Shown here piece after piece: positions 1 through 9,790 of a stretch of DNA of 64,000 nt. Under the pieces are notes generated by a model that was not told the origin of the DNA, did no database searches, and worked only from the letters and a program-made list of their open reading frames with translations. The translations under genes and the position numbers were made by a program. Location of the stretch: NCBI RefSeq assembly GCF_013366925.1, contig NZ_JAALDK010000001.1, positions 6,322,001 through 6,386,000 on the forward strand, given 5' to 3'. Source of the stretch: Paraburkholderia youngii. GTDB taxonomy: Bacteria > Pseudomonadota > Gammaproteobacteria > Burkholderiales > Burkholderiaceae. Each line of letters opens with the position of its first letter. The stretch's first letter is position 1.

Positions 1-407
1 ATCGCGCGATGAATCGGCGCCGCGCCGCGCCAGCGCGGCAGCAGCGACGCGTGAATGTTGATGCAGCCGAAGCGCGGAATGTCGAGCACTTCCTGCGGCA
101 GGATCAGCCCGTAGGCGGCGACCACCATCACGTCGTGCGGCGTCGCGCGCAGTTGCTCGATGCCGGCGGCGGCTTCCTCGGGGTACTTGCCGGCGCGGCG
201 CAGCGACGTGGGCTGCGCAACCGCGAGGCCATGCTCCTGTGCGTAGCGCTTGACGGGGCTCGCCTGCAGCTTCATGCCGCGTCCCGCGGGCCGGTCCGGC
301 TGCGTCAAGACGAGCGGCACGGCAAACCCGGCGCGATGAATCGCGGCCAGCGCGGCCGCGGCGAATTCCGGCGTACCGGCAAAGATGACGCGCAACGAAT
401 GAGTCAT
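1..407 (-). CDS. fmt: Methionyl-tRNA formyltransferase, N-terminal part (cut by window edge)
   Basis: Transfers a formyl group from 10-formyl-THF to Met-tRNA(fMet) for translation initiation in the cytoplasm. The protein begins [15 protein letters not shown], which is the classic Fmt N-terminal strand with the AGTPEF motif. The ATG was chosen because this motif follows directly. The rest of the gene runs off the left end of the window, so only about 135 codons are present. It lies 29 bp downstream of def on the same strand, the widely conserved def-fmt operon in which the two enzymes install and remove the formyl-Met group. Confidence 0.93.
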   Translation of the reverse strand, partial: MTHSLRVIFAGTPEFAAAALAAIHRAGFAVPLVLTQPDRPAGRGMKLQASPVKRYAQEHGLAVAQPTSLRRAGKYPEEAAAGIEQLRATPHDVMVVAAYGLILPQEVLDIPRFGCINIHASLLPRWRGAAPIHRA

Positions 408-436
408 GAACGAGCGGCGGGCAAATTGAAAGCGCG

Positions 437-940
437 TTACATAGCGTGGGCGAGCTTCTTCATCTTGCTCTTGATGCGCGTTTGCTTCAGCGGCGACAAA
501 TATTCGACGAACACGCGGCCCATCAGGTGATCCATCTCGTGCTGGATGCACACGGCGAGGAGGCCCTCGCAATCGAGCTCGAACGTTTCGCCCTTCTCGT
601 TGAGCGCGCGCACGCGCACTTTCTCGGCACGCTCGACGTTGTCGTAGATCCCGGGCACCGACAGACAGCCCTCTTCCGACAACTTCCTCTCATCGCTCGA
701 CCAGACGATTTCCGGGTTGATGAACGCGAGCAATTCGTCGTGCGTTTCCGACACGTCGATCACGATCACGCGTTCGTGCACGTCCACCTGGGTGGCGGCA
801 AGCCCGACGCCGGGCGCCGCGTACATCGTTTCGGCCATGTCGGCGACGAGGCGGCGGATACGGTCGTTGACCTCTTCGACTGGCTTCGCCACCTTGTGCA
901 GCCGTTTGTCGGGGTAATTGAGGATATTCAGTAAAGCCAT
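437..940 (-). CDS. def: Peptide deformylase
   Basis: Metalloenzyme that removes the N-formyl group from nascent proteins. All three family motifs are visible: GVGLAATQ near residue 47, EGCLSVPG in the middle, and QHEMDHLMG near residue 135, supplying the Cys and two His metal ligands and the catalytic Glu. The internal Met starting [11 protein letters not shown] was chosen over an upstream Met because it gives the usual length (167 aa) and N-terminus. It is followed by fmt and is divergent from dprA. Confidence 0.96.
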   Translation of the reverse strand: MALLNILNYPDKRLHKVAKPVEEVNDRIRRLVADMAETMYAAPGVGLAATQVDVHERVIVIDVSETHDELLAFINPEIVWSSDERKLSEEGCLSVPGIYDNVERAEKVRVRALNEKGETFELDCEGLLAVCIQHEMDHLMGRVFVEYLSPLKQTRIKSKMKKLAHAM

Positions 941-1220
941 GATTTCGAGTGTGATTTCAGACGCCGCTAACCATTGGAGGCTCGCGTTGGCCATTCGGCC
1001 AGGTTGTGAGCCCGTCGTAATACGCAGAGGATAGATGGTGTCGAACCGGTTCGATTCAACGCGCCTCGCGCGCCCGACGACGAACCCGCGCGCTCACGCG
1101 CGGCGCCGCGGTTATTCGCGGCTGATTGCCGTTTCTATTGCAGCACGGTTTTATTTCGGATCATGAAAATTTTAGCATGGCGCCCGCCTGCCCGCAGGCC
1201 CCGCCAGAGGAGCGACCCAC

Positions 1221-2450
1221 ATGCACACCTTGCCCGCAACCCGTATCGAACTGGCCGCCTGGCTACGGTTGTCGCTTGCGCCGGGCCTCAGACCCGCGGC
1301 GTTGCGCCTGTTGCTAGCCGCATTCGGACTGCCTGAAGCGCTGTTTGCGCAGTCGCCGGATGCGCTCGCCGAGGTCGCCGGTGAGACCGCTGCGCGCGCG
1401 GTGCTGGCGCCGCCGGGTCCGGCGTTCGACGGCCAGCTCGAGGCGGTGCTCGCATGGCGCGAGCAGCCGGGCAACCAGATCGTCACGCTCGACGACCCCG
1501 CCTACCCGCCCGCGCTGCTGACGATGCCCGATCCGCCGCCGCTTCTATATATAAAGGGCCGGCTCGATCTGCTGCATACGCGCGCGGTCGCGCTGGTGGG
1601 CAGCCGCAGCGCGACGCCGCAGGGCATCGAGGATGCGCGGCGGTTCGCGCGAGCGCTGTCGGCGGCGGGCGTGACGGTCGTCTCGGGGCTCGCGCTCGGC
1701 ATCGACGGCGCCGCGCATCGGGGCGGGCTCGAAGGTGTCGGCGGAACGGTCGCGGTGGTCGGCACCGGCGCGGACCTCGTCTATCCGGCCGCGCATCAGG
1801 CGCTCGCGCGGCAGATCGGGGCGCAGGGCGCAATTCTGTCGGAGTGGCCGCTAGGCACGCCCGCGCGCGCCGCCAATTTCCCACAGCGCAACCGGCTGAT
1901 CGCCGGGCTGGTCAGCGGAGTCGTGATCGTCGAGGCGGCTATGCGCTCCGGTTCGCTGATTACCGCGCGGCTCGCCAACGAGATGGGGCGCGACGTGTTC
2001 GCGCTGCCAGGATCGATTTACGCGCCGTTGTCGCGCGGCTGTCATCGGATGATCAAGCAGGGCGCGCGGCTCGTGGAAACACCGGACGAGGTGCTGGAAG
2101 AGCTGGGTTTTGTCCGACGGACGGCAAACCACGCGGGACGCGCAGCGAAACAGGCCGCTCCGCTGGATCAGGCGCGTTTGCGCGTTTCGTCGGCCGGGAC
2201 CGCTTTGCGAGCTGCGAGCGCCGCCTTCGCCGATACACGGCCGATCGGGCCGGCCCCACAGCCGGCGCTCGCCCCCGACTCCCAACGTCTGCTCGCCGCG
2301 CTCGGCCACTCACCGACCACGCTTGAAATTCTGGCCGCCCGCACCGAGATGCAGGACGCGGCCCTGCACGCCGCCCTGCTCCGGCTCGAACTCGCCGGCG
2401 AGGTCACGCTGCTGCCCGGCGGCCGCTTCATGCGAGCCCATCATGACTGA
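1221..2450 (+). CDS. dprA: DNA-processing protein DprA
   Basis: Protects incoming single-stranded DNA and loads RecA during natural transformation. The Rossmann-like core is clear: GSRSATPQG, SGLALGIDGAAH and VVGTGADLVYP. An N-terminal helical region of about 100 residues precedes it. The C-terminal region (about residues 350-409) looks like the DprA winged-helix domain, with a linker rich in Ala and Arg in between. The start has a good RBS (AGGAG, 11 bases upstream). The def/fmt-dprA divergent arrangement is typical of beta-proteobacteria. Length 409 aa fits the family. Confidence 0.93.
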   Translation: MHTLPATRIELAAWLRLSLAPGLRPAALRLLLAAFGLPEALFAQSPDALAEVAGETAARAVLAPPGPAFDGQLEAVLAWREQPGNQIVTLDDPAYPPALLTMPDPPPLLYIKGRLDLLHTRAVALVGSRSATPQGIEDARRFARALSAAGVTVVSGLALGIDGAAHRGGLEGVGGTVAVVGTGADLVYPAAHQALARQIGAQGAILSEWPLGTPARAANFPQRNRLIAGLVSGVVIVEAAMRSGSLITARLANEMGRDVFALPGSIYAPLSRGCHRMIKQGARLVETPDEVLEELGFVRRTANHAGRAAKQAAPLDQARLRVSSAGTALRAASAAFADTRPIGPAPQPALAPDSQRLLAALGHSPTTLEILAARTEMQDAALHAALLRLELAGEVTLLPGGRFMRAHHD

Positions 2451-2551
2451 GCCGAGACTGACCGGCATCAACGCAGATTGGCAACTCTTCGCGACCGGCC
2501 ATGCTACATTCGCGCCAAAGCACCCGACAAAGCACACAAGGAAATCACTTC

Positions 2552-2929
2552 ATGCCCGCGCTGAACCTCGACACCGACCAGGACCGGATCGCCGAGCGCG
2601 TCAACGACCCCGACACTCTGTTCGTTGCATGCCTGTGCGCGGAGTGGTGCGGAACGTGTCGCGACTACCGGGACGCCTTCAACCAGCTGGCCGAGCGGCA
2701 CCCGGAAGTCTGCTTCGCATGGATCGACATCGAAACTCATGCGGATCGGTTCGACGATCTGGACGTCGAGAATTTCCCGACCGTCCTGATCGAAGACTCG
2801 GTGACGACACGGTTTTTCGGTACGGTTTTGCCACAGGTGTCGATCGTCGAGCGGATGCTGTCGGATCTGACCGCACTGCCCGGCGTGACCGGTGCGCCGA
2901 AGCTGCGGCCTGCGCTGGCGGTCGCCTGA
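2552..2929 (+). CDS. Thioredoxin-family protein
   Basis: Small (125 aa) thioredoxin-fold protein with no signal peptide, so probably a cytoplasmic disulfide reductase or redox partner. The active site WCGTC sits at residues 32-36, close to the WCGPC of classical thioredoxins, followed by the expected helix and an ENFPTVLI segment that carries the cis-Pro. Start chosen at the Met giving MPALNLDTDQ, preceded by AAGGAAAT; an upstream Met would add an unrelated 17 residues. It follows dprA after about 100 bp and could be cotranscribed. Its specific partner is unknown. Confidence 0.85.
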   Translation: MPALNLDTDQDRIAERVNDPDTLFVACLCAEWCGTCRDYRDAFNQLAERHPEVCFAWIDIETHADRFDDLDVENFPTVLIEDSVTTRFFGTVLPQVSIVERMLSDLTALPGVTGAPKLRPALAVA

Positions 2930-3108
2930 AGGCGGCTTCGCGCGCCGCATGGCCAAACGGAAAGCCTCGCGAAGCGCGGCTTGCGGCACGGGCCGTCGCC
3001 GACCATTTCTGGGACAGCATCGCCGCTGGCATCGCTGTCCGCACGCGGCGTTTGCCGCAGTTGATCAACCGCCGGACGCGCAATTATGATGGCGCGCTTT
3101 TATCGTAC

Positions 3109-3141
3109 TTGACCCGTTGGGTTCGCGCCTTGTGCTATAAA
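3109..3141 (+). promoter_or_regulatory. Candidate topB promoter in the 310-bp gap
   Basis: The gap between the thioredoxin gene and topB (2930-3239) contains no credible gene. A TGC-TATAAA extended -10 lies at 3133-3141. A TTGACC -35-like hexamer is at 3109-3114, but the spacing (21 bp) is too long, so the extended -10 is the stronger element. It would give a leader of roughly 90 nt to topB. Confidence 0.4.
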
Positions 3142-3239
3142 GCGGTCGTTATTGGGTCGAAAGAGGTCTCAAGCGAGCGTCGCGCGCCATGTTGGCGCTC
3201 AAGGCCACCAACCCGGATCTACCAACCTCACATCGAGTC

Positions 3240-5906
3240 ATGTCCAAAGCACTGATCATCGCCGAAAAGCCTTCTGTCGCGAACGACATCGCGCGCGCTT
3301 TGGGCGGCTTTACCAAGCATGACGAGTACTACGAAAGCGACGACTACGTTCTATCGTCGGCAGTGGGCCATCTGCTGGAAATCGCCGCACCCGACGAATA
3401 CGAAGTCAAGCGCGGCAAGTGGAGCTTTGCCAACCTACCCGTCATTCCTCCGCATTTCGATCTGAATCCGATCGCGAAGAGCGAGTCGCGCCTGAAGGTG
3501 CTGACCAAGCTGATGAAGCGCAAGGATATCGACCGTCTGATCAACGCATGCGACGCGGGGCGCGAGGGCGAGCTGATTTTCCGCCTGATCGCGCAGCACG
3601 CGAAAGCCAAACAGCCGGTGCAACGGCTGTGGCTGCAGTCGATGACGGCCGGCTCGATCCGCGAGGGTTTTGCACGCCTGCGCAGCGACGAAGAGATGCA
3701 GCCGCTCGCCGACGCGGCGCGCTGCCGCTCGGAAGCGGACTGGCTCGTCGGCATCAACGGCACGCGCGCGATGACCGCATTCAACAGCAAGGGCGGCGGC
3801 TTCTTTCTGACCACGGTCGGCCGCGTGCAGACGCCGACGCTGTCGATCGTCGTCGAACGCGAAGAGAAGATTCGACGCTTCGTGCCGCGCGACTATTGGG
3901 AAGTGAAGGCAGAGTTCGTCTGCGCGGCCGGCTTTTATGAAGGCCGCTGGTTCGACCCGAAATTCAAGCGCGACGAGTTCGATCCGGAAAAGCGCGATTC
4001 GCGCCTCTGGTCGCTGCCCGCGGCCGAGACGATCGTCGCCGCCTGCCGTGGCCAGATGGGCGTGGTGACCGAGGAGTCGAAACCATCGACCCAGCTGTCG
4101 CCTGCCCTCTTCGACCTGACCAGCCTGCAGCGTGAAGCCAACGGCCGCTTCGGCTTTTCGGCGAAGAATACGCTGGGCCTCGCTCAGGCGCTGTACGAAA
4201 AGCACAAGGTGCTGACCTATCCGCGAACCGACGCGCGCGCGCTGCCGGAAGACTATCTGGACACGGTCAAGCAGACGCTCGGCATGCTCAAGGAGAGCAA
4301 CAACTACCTGCCGTTCGCGAAACAGGTGCTCGACAAGGGCTGGGTGAAGCCGAACAAGCGCATCTTCGACAATTCGAAGATCAGCGACCACTTCGCCATC
4401 ATCCCGACGCTGCAGGCGCCGAAGAATCTGTCCGAGCCGGAACAGAAGCTCTACGACCTCGTCGTCAAACGCTTCCTCGCAGTGTTCTTCCCGGCCGCCG
4501 AATACCGTGTGACGACGCGCATCACCGAGGTGGTCGGCCATTACTTCAAGACCGAAGGCAAGGTGCTCGTCGAGCCGGGCTGGCTGCAGATCTACGGCCG
4601 CGAAACCAGCGCCGAAGATGCGAACCTCGTGCCGGTGCAGAAGGACGAAAAGGTCAAGACCGACAAGATCGCCGCACAGCAACTGGTCACGAAACCGCCC
4701 GCACGCTACAACGAAGCGACGCTGCTGTCGGCGATGGAAGGCGCGGGCAAGCTGGTCGAAGACGACGAATTGCGCGAAGCGATGGCGGCCAAGGGGCTCG
4801 GCACGCCGGCGACGCGCGCGGCAATCATCGAAGGTCTGCTGACCGAAAAGTACCTGATCCGCGAAGGCCGCGATCTGATTCCGGCCGCCAAGGCTTTCCA
4901 GCTGATGACGCTGCTGCGCGGCCTCGGCGTGAAGGAGCTGACCGCGCCCGAACTGACCGGCGAATGGGAATACAAGCTGTCGCAGATGGAGCGTGGCAAC
5001 CTGCCGCGCGACGCGTTCATGCAGGAAATCGCGCGCATGACGCAAACCATCGTCAAACGCGCGAAGGAATACGATTCGGATACGATCCCTGGCGATTACG
5101 CGACGTTGCAGACACCTTGCCCGAATTGCGGTGGCCAGGTGAAGGAAAATTACCGGCGCTTCGCGTGCTCGAAATGCGAATTCTCGATCTCGAAGATCCC
5201 GGGTGGCCGTCAGTTCGAGATCGCCGAAGTCGAAGAACTGCTGCAGAACAAGACGATCGGACCGCTGTCTGGCTTCCGCAGCAAGATGGGTCGGCCGTTC
5301 TCGGCGATCCTGAAACTGTCGCTCGACGACGAGATCAAGAATTACAAGCTCGAGTTCGACTTCGGCCAGGACGCTGCCGGCGAAGACGGCGAACCGCCTG
5401 ACTTCTCCGATCAGCAGCCGGTCGGCGCGTGTCCGAAGTGTCAGGGCCGCGTGTTCGAGCACGGCATGAGCTACGTCTGCGAAAACTCGGTGGCGAGTCC
5501 GAAGTCGTGCGACTTCCGCTCCGGCAAGGTGATCCTGCAGCAGGAAATCGCCCGCGAGCAGATGGCCAAGCTGCTCGAGGAAGGGCGCACCGATCTGCTG
5601 ACGAACTTCAAGTCGTCGCGTACCGGCCGAAACTTCAAGGCGTTCCTCGTCAAGCAGAACGACGGCAAGATCGGCTTTGAATTCGAGAAGAAGGAGCCGG
5701 CGGCGGGGAAGACCGCGGCAGCGAAGACTTCAGGTGCTCGTTCGGCCGCGAAGGCGATGCCGGAAGCGGACGAAGGCGATACCGCGGTGGCAGTGAAGGC
5801 CGAGCCGGCGGAAAAGAAGGTGGCGGCGAAGAAGGCGCCCGCCGCCAAGACCGCGGCGGCCAAGAAGGCACCGGCGAAAAAGACCGCGGCGCGAAAAATC
5901 GGCTGA
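3240..5906 (+). CDS. topB: DNA topoisomerase III with zinc ribbons and H1-like tail
   Basis: Type IA topoisomerase that decatenates and relaxes DNA. The N-terminus MSKALIIAEKPSVANDIA is the Toprim strand, DAGREGELI supplies acidic metal ligands, and LTYPRTD carries the catalytic Tyr at residue 327. Two four-Cys zinc ribbons follow: CPNCGG...CSKC (about residue 623 on) and CPKCQG...C (about 736 on). The final 80 or so residues are a Lys/Ala/Pro repeat (AKKAPAAKTAAAKKAPAKK) like bacterial histone-H1-like proteins. The 888-aa length is longer than E. coli TopB (653 aa) because of the ribbons and tail. The start excludes 17 upstream residues that do not fit the family. Confidence 0.95.
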   Translation: MSKALIIAEKPSVANDIARALGGFTKHDEYYESDDYVLSSAVGHLLEIAAPDEYEVKRGKWSFANLPVIPPHFDLNPIAKSESRLKVLTKLMKRKDIDRLINACDAGREGELIFRLIAQHAKAKQPVQRLWLQSMTAGSIREGFARLRSDEEMQPLADAARCRSEADWLVGINGTRAMTAFNSKGGGFFLTTVGRVQTPTLSIVVEREEKIRRFVPRDYWEVKAEFVCAAGFYEGRWFDPKFKRDEFDPEKRDSRLWSLPAAETIVAACRGQMGVVTEESKPSTQLSPALFDLTSLQREANGRFGFSAKNTLGLAQALYEKHKVLTYPRTDARALPEDYLDTVKQTLGMLKESNNYLPFAKQVLDKGWVKPNKRIFDNSKISDHFAIIPTLQAPKNLSEPEQKLYDLVVKRFLAVFFPAAEYRVTTRITEVVGHYFKTEGKVLVEPGWLQIYGRETSAEDANLVPVQKDEKVKTDKIAAQQLVTKPPARYNEATLLSAMEGAGKLVEDDELREAMAAKGLGTPATRAAIIEGLLTEKYLIREGRDLIPAAKAFQLMTLLRGLGVKELTAPELTGEWEYKLSQMERGNLPRDAFMQEIARMTQTIVKRAKEYDSDTIPGDYATLQTPCPNCGGQVKENYRRFACSKCEFSISKIPGGRQFEIAEVEELLQNKTIGPLSGFRSKMGRPFSAILKLSLDDEIKNYKLEFDFGQDAAGEDGEPPDFSDQQPVGACPKCQGRVFEHGMSYVCENSVASPKSCDFRSGKVILQQEIAREQMAKLLEEGRTDLLTNFKSSRTGRNFKAFLVKQNDGKIGFEFEKKEPAAGKTAAAKTSGARSAAKAMPEADEGDTAVAVKAEPAEKKVAAKKAPAAKTAAAKKAPAKKTAARKIG

Positions 5907-6022
5907 TTAGGCGGGATTCGGATCGGCGGCTCGCGGGGTAGAAGGAATGGCTACATTCCGCCGCCGCGATCGGCGATCCGTGCATAGCCCGCACTTTGCT
6001 CCGCATCCGCATCTGCCCATAG

Positions 6023-6059
6023 AAAAAGGCGCAGTCACTTCAGGTGACTGCGCCTTTTT
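6023..6059. terminator. Bidirectional terminator between topB and the LysR gene
   Basis: Perfect stem AAAAAGGCGCAGTCAC / GTGACTGCGCCTTTTT with a short loop. The A-run and T-run make it work in both directions, which fits the convergent topB and LysR genes. Confidence 0.9.
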
Positions 6060-6102
6060 ATTGTCCGCCCCGCATCGCTGCGGGCTTAAGACATTCAGCG
6101 AT

Positions 6103-7209
6103 TTACAGCGGCGACAACGCCGTCGGGCGGCTGCTGCGGTTGGACGACTTCGTCATCGGCTTCGGCACGGCAGGCGCCAGCTCGCTATCGAGCAGCCGCG
6201 ACAGCGGCTCCGCGCCATCGAACGCTTCGGGGGCGCGGGACTCGGCGGTCTCGAACGCGGCCGACGTCGCCGGGCGCTCCAAACCGTCCTTGATCCACTG
6301 TTCGCCGAGCACGCTGTTCGGCGTCTGGCTGAAGTGCTCGACCAGATGATCGATGAACGTGCGCACCTTGGCCGGCAGGTGACGGCGGCTCGGGTACGCA
6401 ATGTTGATCTCGACCTGCGGCAAACGGTAATCGCCGAGCAAACGCACGAGCCGGCCACGCGTCATGTCGCGACCGATCAGATAGCTCGGCAGAATCGCGA
6501 TGCCCATGCCCAGCAGCGCAAACTGCCGCAGCATCTCAGTGTTGTTGGCGACGATCACGTTCGACGGCCGCACGCGCACTTCGCCTTCCGGCCCCGTGAA
6601 CACGCGTTCATCGCCCCAGTATTCGGACGGCAAGCTCAGGCACGGGTGTTCGAGCAGATGCTCGGGACGCGTCGGCGTGCCATGCTTTTCCAGATAAGCC
6701 GGCGTCGCGCAGACGGTCATACAGCCGGTGGTCAAACGCCGCGTGACGATGCTCGCGCTGCGCATTTGCCGCGCGATCACGACGCCGACGTCGAAACCTT
6801 CCTCGACCAGATCGACCTGACGATCGACCAGCGTGACGTCGGGAATGACTTTCGGATAGCGCTCCGCATACGTTTGCAGCACGGGCGCGAGGTTATGCAG
6901 CCCGAACACGACGGGCGCCACGATGCGCAGGGTGCCGACGGGTTCGTGATTGCGAGCGACCACCATCTGTTCGACGTCTTCCAGTTCGTCGAGAATTTGA
7001 CGGGCCCGCTCGAGATAGACCTGACCGGATTCGGTCAGCGACAAGCTGCGTGTCGTGCGATTGAGCAGCCGCGTACCAAGACGGCCTTCGAGGTCGGCAA
7101 CATGACGGGTGGCAACCGCATTGGAAATATCCATCGCGCTCGCGGCGCGGGCAAAACTGCCGAGATCCGCCACCTTGACGAAAACTCGCATCGACTGCAA
7201 ATGATCCAT
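6103..7209 (-). CDS. LysR-family transcriptional regulator with long C-terminal tail
   Basis: DNA-binding regulator. An N-terminal winged helix-turn-helix occupies about residues 1-60 (MDHLQSMRVFVKVADLGSF, then LEGRLGTRLLNRTTR), followed by a LysR substrate-binding domain to about residue 300. It belongs to the group often annotated as DsdC/CrgA-like by the MDxLQSMRVF start. Length 368 aa exceeds the usual 300 aa; the last 65 residues are Ser/Pro/Ala-rich and look disordered. Its target is not evident: neighbours are topB (convergent) and pckG downstream of a terminator. Effector unknown. Confidence 0.9.
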   Translation of the reverse strand: MDHLQSMRVFVKVADLGSFARAASAMDISNAVATRHVADLEGRLGTRLLNRTTRSLSLTESGQVYLERARQILDELEDVEQMVVARNHEPVGTLRIVAPVVFGLHNLAPVLQTYAERYPKVIPDVTLVDRQVDLVEEGFDVGVVIARQMRSASIVTRRLTTGCMTVCATPAYLEKHGTPTRPEHLLEHPCLSLPSEYWGDERVFTGPEGEVRVRPSNVIVANNTEMLRQFALLGMGIAILPSYLIGRDMTRGRLVRLLGDYRLPQVEINIAYPSRRHLPAKVRTFIDHLVEHFSQTPNSVLGEQWIKDGLERPATSAAFETAESRAPEAFDGAEPLSRLLDSELAPAVPKPMTKSSNRSSRPTALSPL

Positions 7210-7499
7210 GACAACTCCCTGCCTTGTTACCGCTTCCTGACAATAGGTGAAAACCAGTGAAGCGAACTTGGAATTCTCCTACGACTCGCAATATCGTGCA
7301 GAAGTTGCCCGCAAAACAGGAAATATTGTCGATTTTGGTAGGACTGTGTCGATAAAACCGGGCCTGACCAGCGATTGTTCCCAAATCTAAAACAATCTGC
7401 TGCGCTGCAGCTTGCACTGTCTTTTTTGTCCGAACAGATGCAACGGTCGCCCCGGTGTTGCGAAAATCGAAAGGATTGGCACAAACCCGGCCCCAAAGA
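7210..7499. other. Non-coding gap upstream of the LysR gene
   Basis: No credible gene. It presumably holds the LysR gene promoter. Several AT-rich stretches are present, including CAATAT and ATATTG half-sites around 7290-7330 that could form a dyad, but no clear -35/-10 pair was assigned. Confidence 0.4.
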
Positions 7500-7523
7500 A
7501 AAAGCCGCCCGAGGGCGGCTTTT
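7500..7523 (-). terminator. pckG terminator
   Basis: Stem AAAAGCCGCCC / GGGCGGCTTTT with a tiny loop lies 25 bases past the pckG stop and is followed, on the minus strand, by a T-rich run. Confidence 0.85.
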
Positions 7524-7547
7524 CAAGCTGAGTGGGCACTCACATAG

Positions 7548-9404
7548 TCAAGCAGTGAGCTTTTCCTCTAGCGCCCGCTTAGCTTCGGATAGCGCCGGCG
7601 GCAGACCGCGTTGCAGTGTGTCAAACAGCTTTGTGTGCAACACGAGCTCGTCGCGCCATGCAGCGGCGTCGACGGAAATCACCTGCTCGAACTGCTCGCG
7701 GGTGAAGTTCAGACCGCTCCAGTCGATGTCCGCATAGTGCGGCGAAATGCCGAACGCATGCTCTTCGCCCTGCGCGGTGCCTTCGATGCGACCGACCATC
7801 CAGCTCAGCACGCGCATGTTCTCGCCAAAGCCGGGCCACACGAACTTGCCGTCCGGACCCTTGCGGAACCAGTTGACGCAGAAGATTTTCGGCAGCTTCG
7901 CGCTCAGCTGCTGCAAACGCTCGCCGGTCTTCAGCCAATGGCTGAAATAGTCGCTCATGTTGTAGCCGCAGAACGGCAGCATCGCGAACGGATCCCGGCG
8001 CACCACGCCCTGCTGGCCAGCGGCCGCGGCGGTGGTTTCGGAGCCCATCGTCGCTGCCATGTAGACGCCCTCGACCCAGTTGCGCGCTTCGGTCACGAGC
8101 GGCACGGTGGTCGAGCGACGGCCGCCGAAGATGAACGCGTCGATGGCGACGCCCGCAGGATTCTCCCAGTCCGCGTCGATCGATGGGCACTGCGAAGCCG
8201 GCGCCGTGAAGCGCGCGTTCGGATGCGCCGCCTTGCGGCCGGTTTCCTTTGCGTCGGCCGGCGTCCAGTCCTTACCCTGCCAGTCGATCAGGTGCGCCGG
8301 CGGCTCGTCGGTCATGCCTTCCCACCACACGTCGCCGTCGTCGGTCAGCGCGACGTTCGTGAAGATCACGTTTTCCTTCAAGGTGGCGAGCGCGTTGTAG
8401 TTGGTCTTTTCGCTCGTGCCCGGCGCAACGCCGAAGTAGCCGGCTTCCGGATTGATCGCGTACAGGCGGCCGTCCTTGCCCGGCTTGATCCACGCGATAT
8501 CGTCGCCGATCGTCGAGATTTTCCAGCCGTTCAGGCCGGCCGGCGGAATCAGCATCGCAAAGTTGGTCTTGCCGCACGCCGACGGGAACGCCGCAGCCAC
8601 GTGATGCTTGCGCCCTTCCGGCGAGGTGACGCCGAGAATCAGCATGTGTTCGGCGAGCCAGCCCTCGTCTCGGCCCATCGTCGATGCGATGCGCAGCGCG
8701 AAGCACTTCTTGCCGAGCAGCGCGTTGCCGCCATAGCCCGAGCCAAAGCTCCAGATTTCGCGCGATTCGGGGAAATGCACGATGTACTTGGTCTTGTTGC
8801 AAGGCCACGACACGTCCTGCTCGCCCGCCGCGAGCGGTGCGCCGACCGAATGCACGCACGGCACGAATGGGCCGTCCTCGCCGAGCACGTCGTACACCTT
8901 GCGGCCCATGCGCGTCATGATGCGCATGTTGGTCACGACGTACGGGCTGTCGCTCAACTCGACGCCGATGTGCGCGATCGGCGAGCCGAGCGGGCCCATC
9001 GAGAACGGCACCACGTACATCGTGCGGCCGCGCATCGCGCCGTCGAACAGGCCGTCGAGCGTCGCGCGCATTTCGGCCGGAGCGATCCAGTTGTTGGTCG
9101 GGCCGGCGTCCTCGGCGCGCTGCGAGCAGATGAAGGTGCGATCTTCCACGCGCGCGACGTCGGACGGATCGGACCAGGCGAGATAGGAATTGGGACGCTT
9201 GGCGGGGTTGAGTTTCTTCAGGGTTCCTGCTTCGACCATCTGCGCGCACAGGCGGTCATATTCTTCCTGCGAGCCGTCGCACCAGACCACTTGTGCGGGC
9301 TTGGTCAGCGCTGCGACGCGCTGAACCCAGTCGATCAGCTTTCGGTGTTTGACCCATGTGGGCGCCTCGATAGTGGGCGGCCCTTCGAACGAGGGAAGAT
9401 TCAT
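7548..9404 (-). CDS. pckG: Phosphoenolpyruvate carboxykinase (GTP)
   Basis: Converts oxaloacetate and GTP to PEP, GDP and CO2, the first committed step of gluconeogenesis. The kinase-1 motif [13 protein letters not shown], with the reactive Cys typical of the GTP-dependent class, is clear. Also visible are [17 protein letters not shown] and [12 protein letters not shown]. Start placed at [10 protein letters not shown] because an AGGAGA-like RBS (GGAGAC) lies 7 bases upstream and the product becomes 618 aa, the normal length; a longer reading would add 71 non-family residues. A strong terminator follows. Regulation could involve the CRP-type site about 310 bp upstream, although that site is nearer the divergent gene. 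Confidence 0.96.
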   Translation of the reverse strand: MNLPSFEGPPTIEAPTWVKHRKLIDWVQRVAALTKPAQVVWCDGSQEEYDRLCAQMVEAGTLKKLNPAKRPNSYLAWSDPSDVARVEDRTFICSQRAEDAGPTNNWIAPAEMRATLDGLFDGAMRGRTMYVVPFSMGPLGSPIAHIGVELSDSPYVVTNMRIMTRMGRKVYDVLGEDGPFVPCVHSVGAPLAAGEQDVSWPCNKTKYIVHFPESREIWSFGSGYGGNALLGKKCFALRIASTMGRDEGWLAEHMLILGVTSPEGRKHHVAAAFPSACGKTNFAMLIPPAGLNGWKISTIGDDIAWIKPGKDGRLYAINPEAGYFGVAPGTSEKTNYNALATLKENVIFTNVALTDDGDVWWEGMTDEPPAHLIDWQGKDWTPADAKETGRKAAHPNARFTAPASQCPSIDADWENPAGVAIDAFIFGGRRSTTVPLVTEARNWVEGVYMAATMGSETTAAAAGQQGVVRRDPFAMLPFCGYNMSDYFSHWLKTGERLQQLSAKLPKIFCVNWFRKGPDGKFVWPGFGENMRVLSWMVGRIEGTAQGEEHAFGISPHYADIDWSGLNFTREQFEQVISVDAAAWRDELVLHTKLFDTLQRGLPPALSEAKRALEEKLTA

Positions 9405-9711
9405 CGACTTGTCTCCGTTTGAAGCAAAGAAAAACGGTACAAGCCCTGGGACGCTGCATGCGAGAGGCATTGAATTCATCACGCCGACGTGCCAATTTCC
9501 GACTGCCGGCGCATGATTGCGCAGATCGTCCTGGGCCACACAGCTTGCCAGGCGGAGGCCCGCGTCTACAAGGCTTCTGCAACCTTGTGTAAAGCGGCTT
9601 GCCTCAACACGCAACAAACTGCTAAAAACGTTCTCAATTCGCCTTCACGTAGCGCTGCCGTTCTTTTTTGGTGCGGCAACTTCTACGGTAGGGCATCTAG
9701 CCAGACTAGCG

Positions 9712-9727
9712 TGTGACCTAAGTCACA
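9712..9727. promoter_or_regulatory. Perfect CRP/FNR-type palindrome in the pckG/dehydrogenase gap
   Basis: The 16-mer TGTGACCTAAGTCACA is a perfect TGTGA-N6-TCACA palindrome matching the E. coli CRP consensus. It sits in the 386-bp non-coding gap (9405-9790), 64 bp before the dehydrogenase start and about 308 bp before pckG. A CATAAA -10-like hexamer follows at 9743-9748, placing the palindrome at an activator-like position for the rightward gene. The binding regulator (a CRP/FNR-family protein) is inferred, not shown. Confidence 0.6.
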
Positions 9728-9790
9728 TGCTGGGACAGTCAGCATAAACATTCGGTTCGCACCACCCGGGTGCGCCGCAAATTACATACC

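Noticed and set aside
3435..5462. 675-codon open frame antisense to topB
   Set aside because: Arg/Leu-rich shadow in the opposite strand of a well-supported gene; no family motif.
7611..9422. 603-codon open frame antisense to pckG
   Set aside because: High-GC shadow of the pckG coding strand; Arg/Ala/His-rich without domains.
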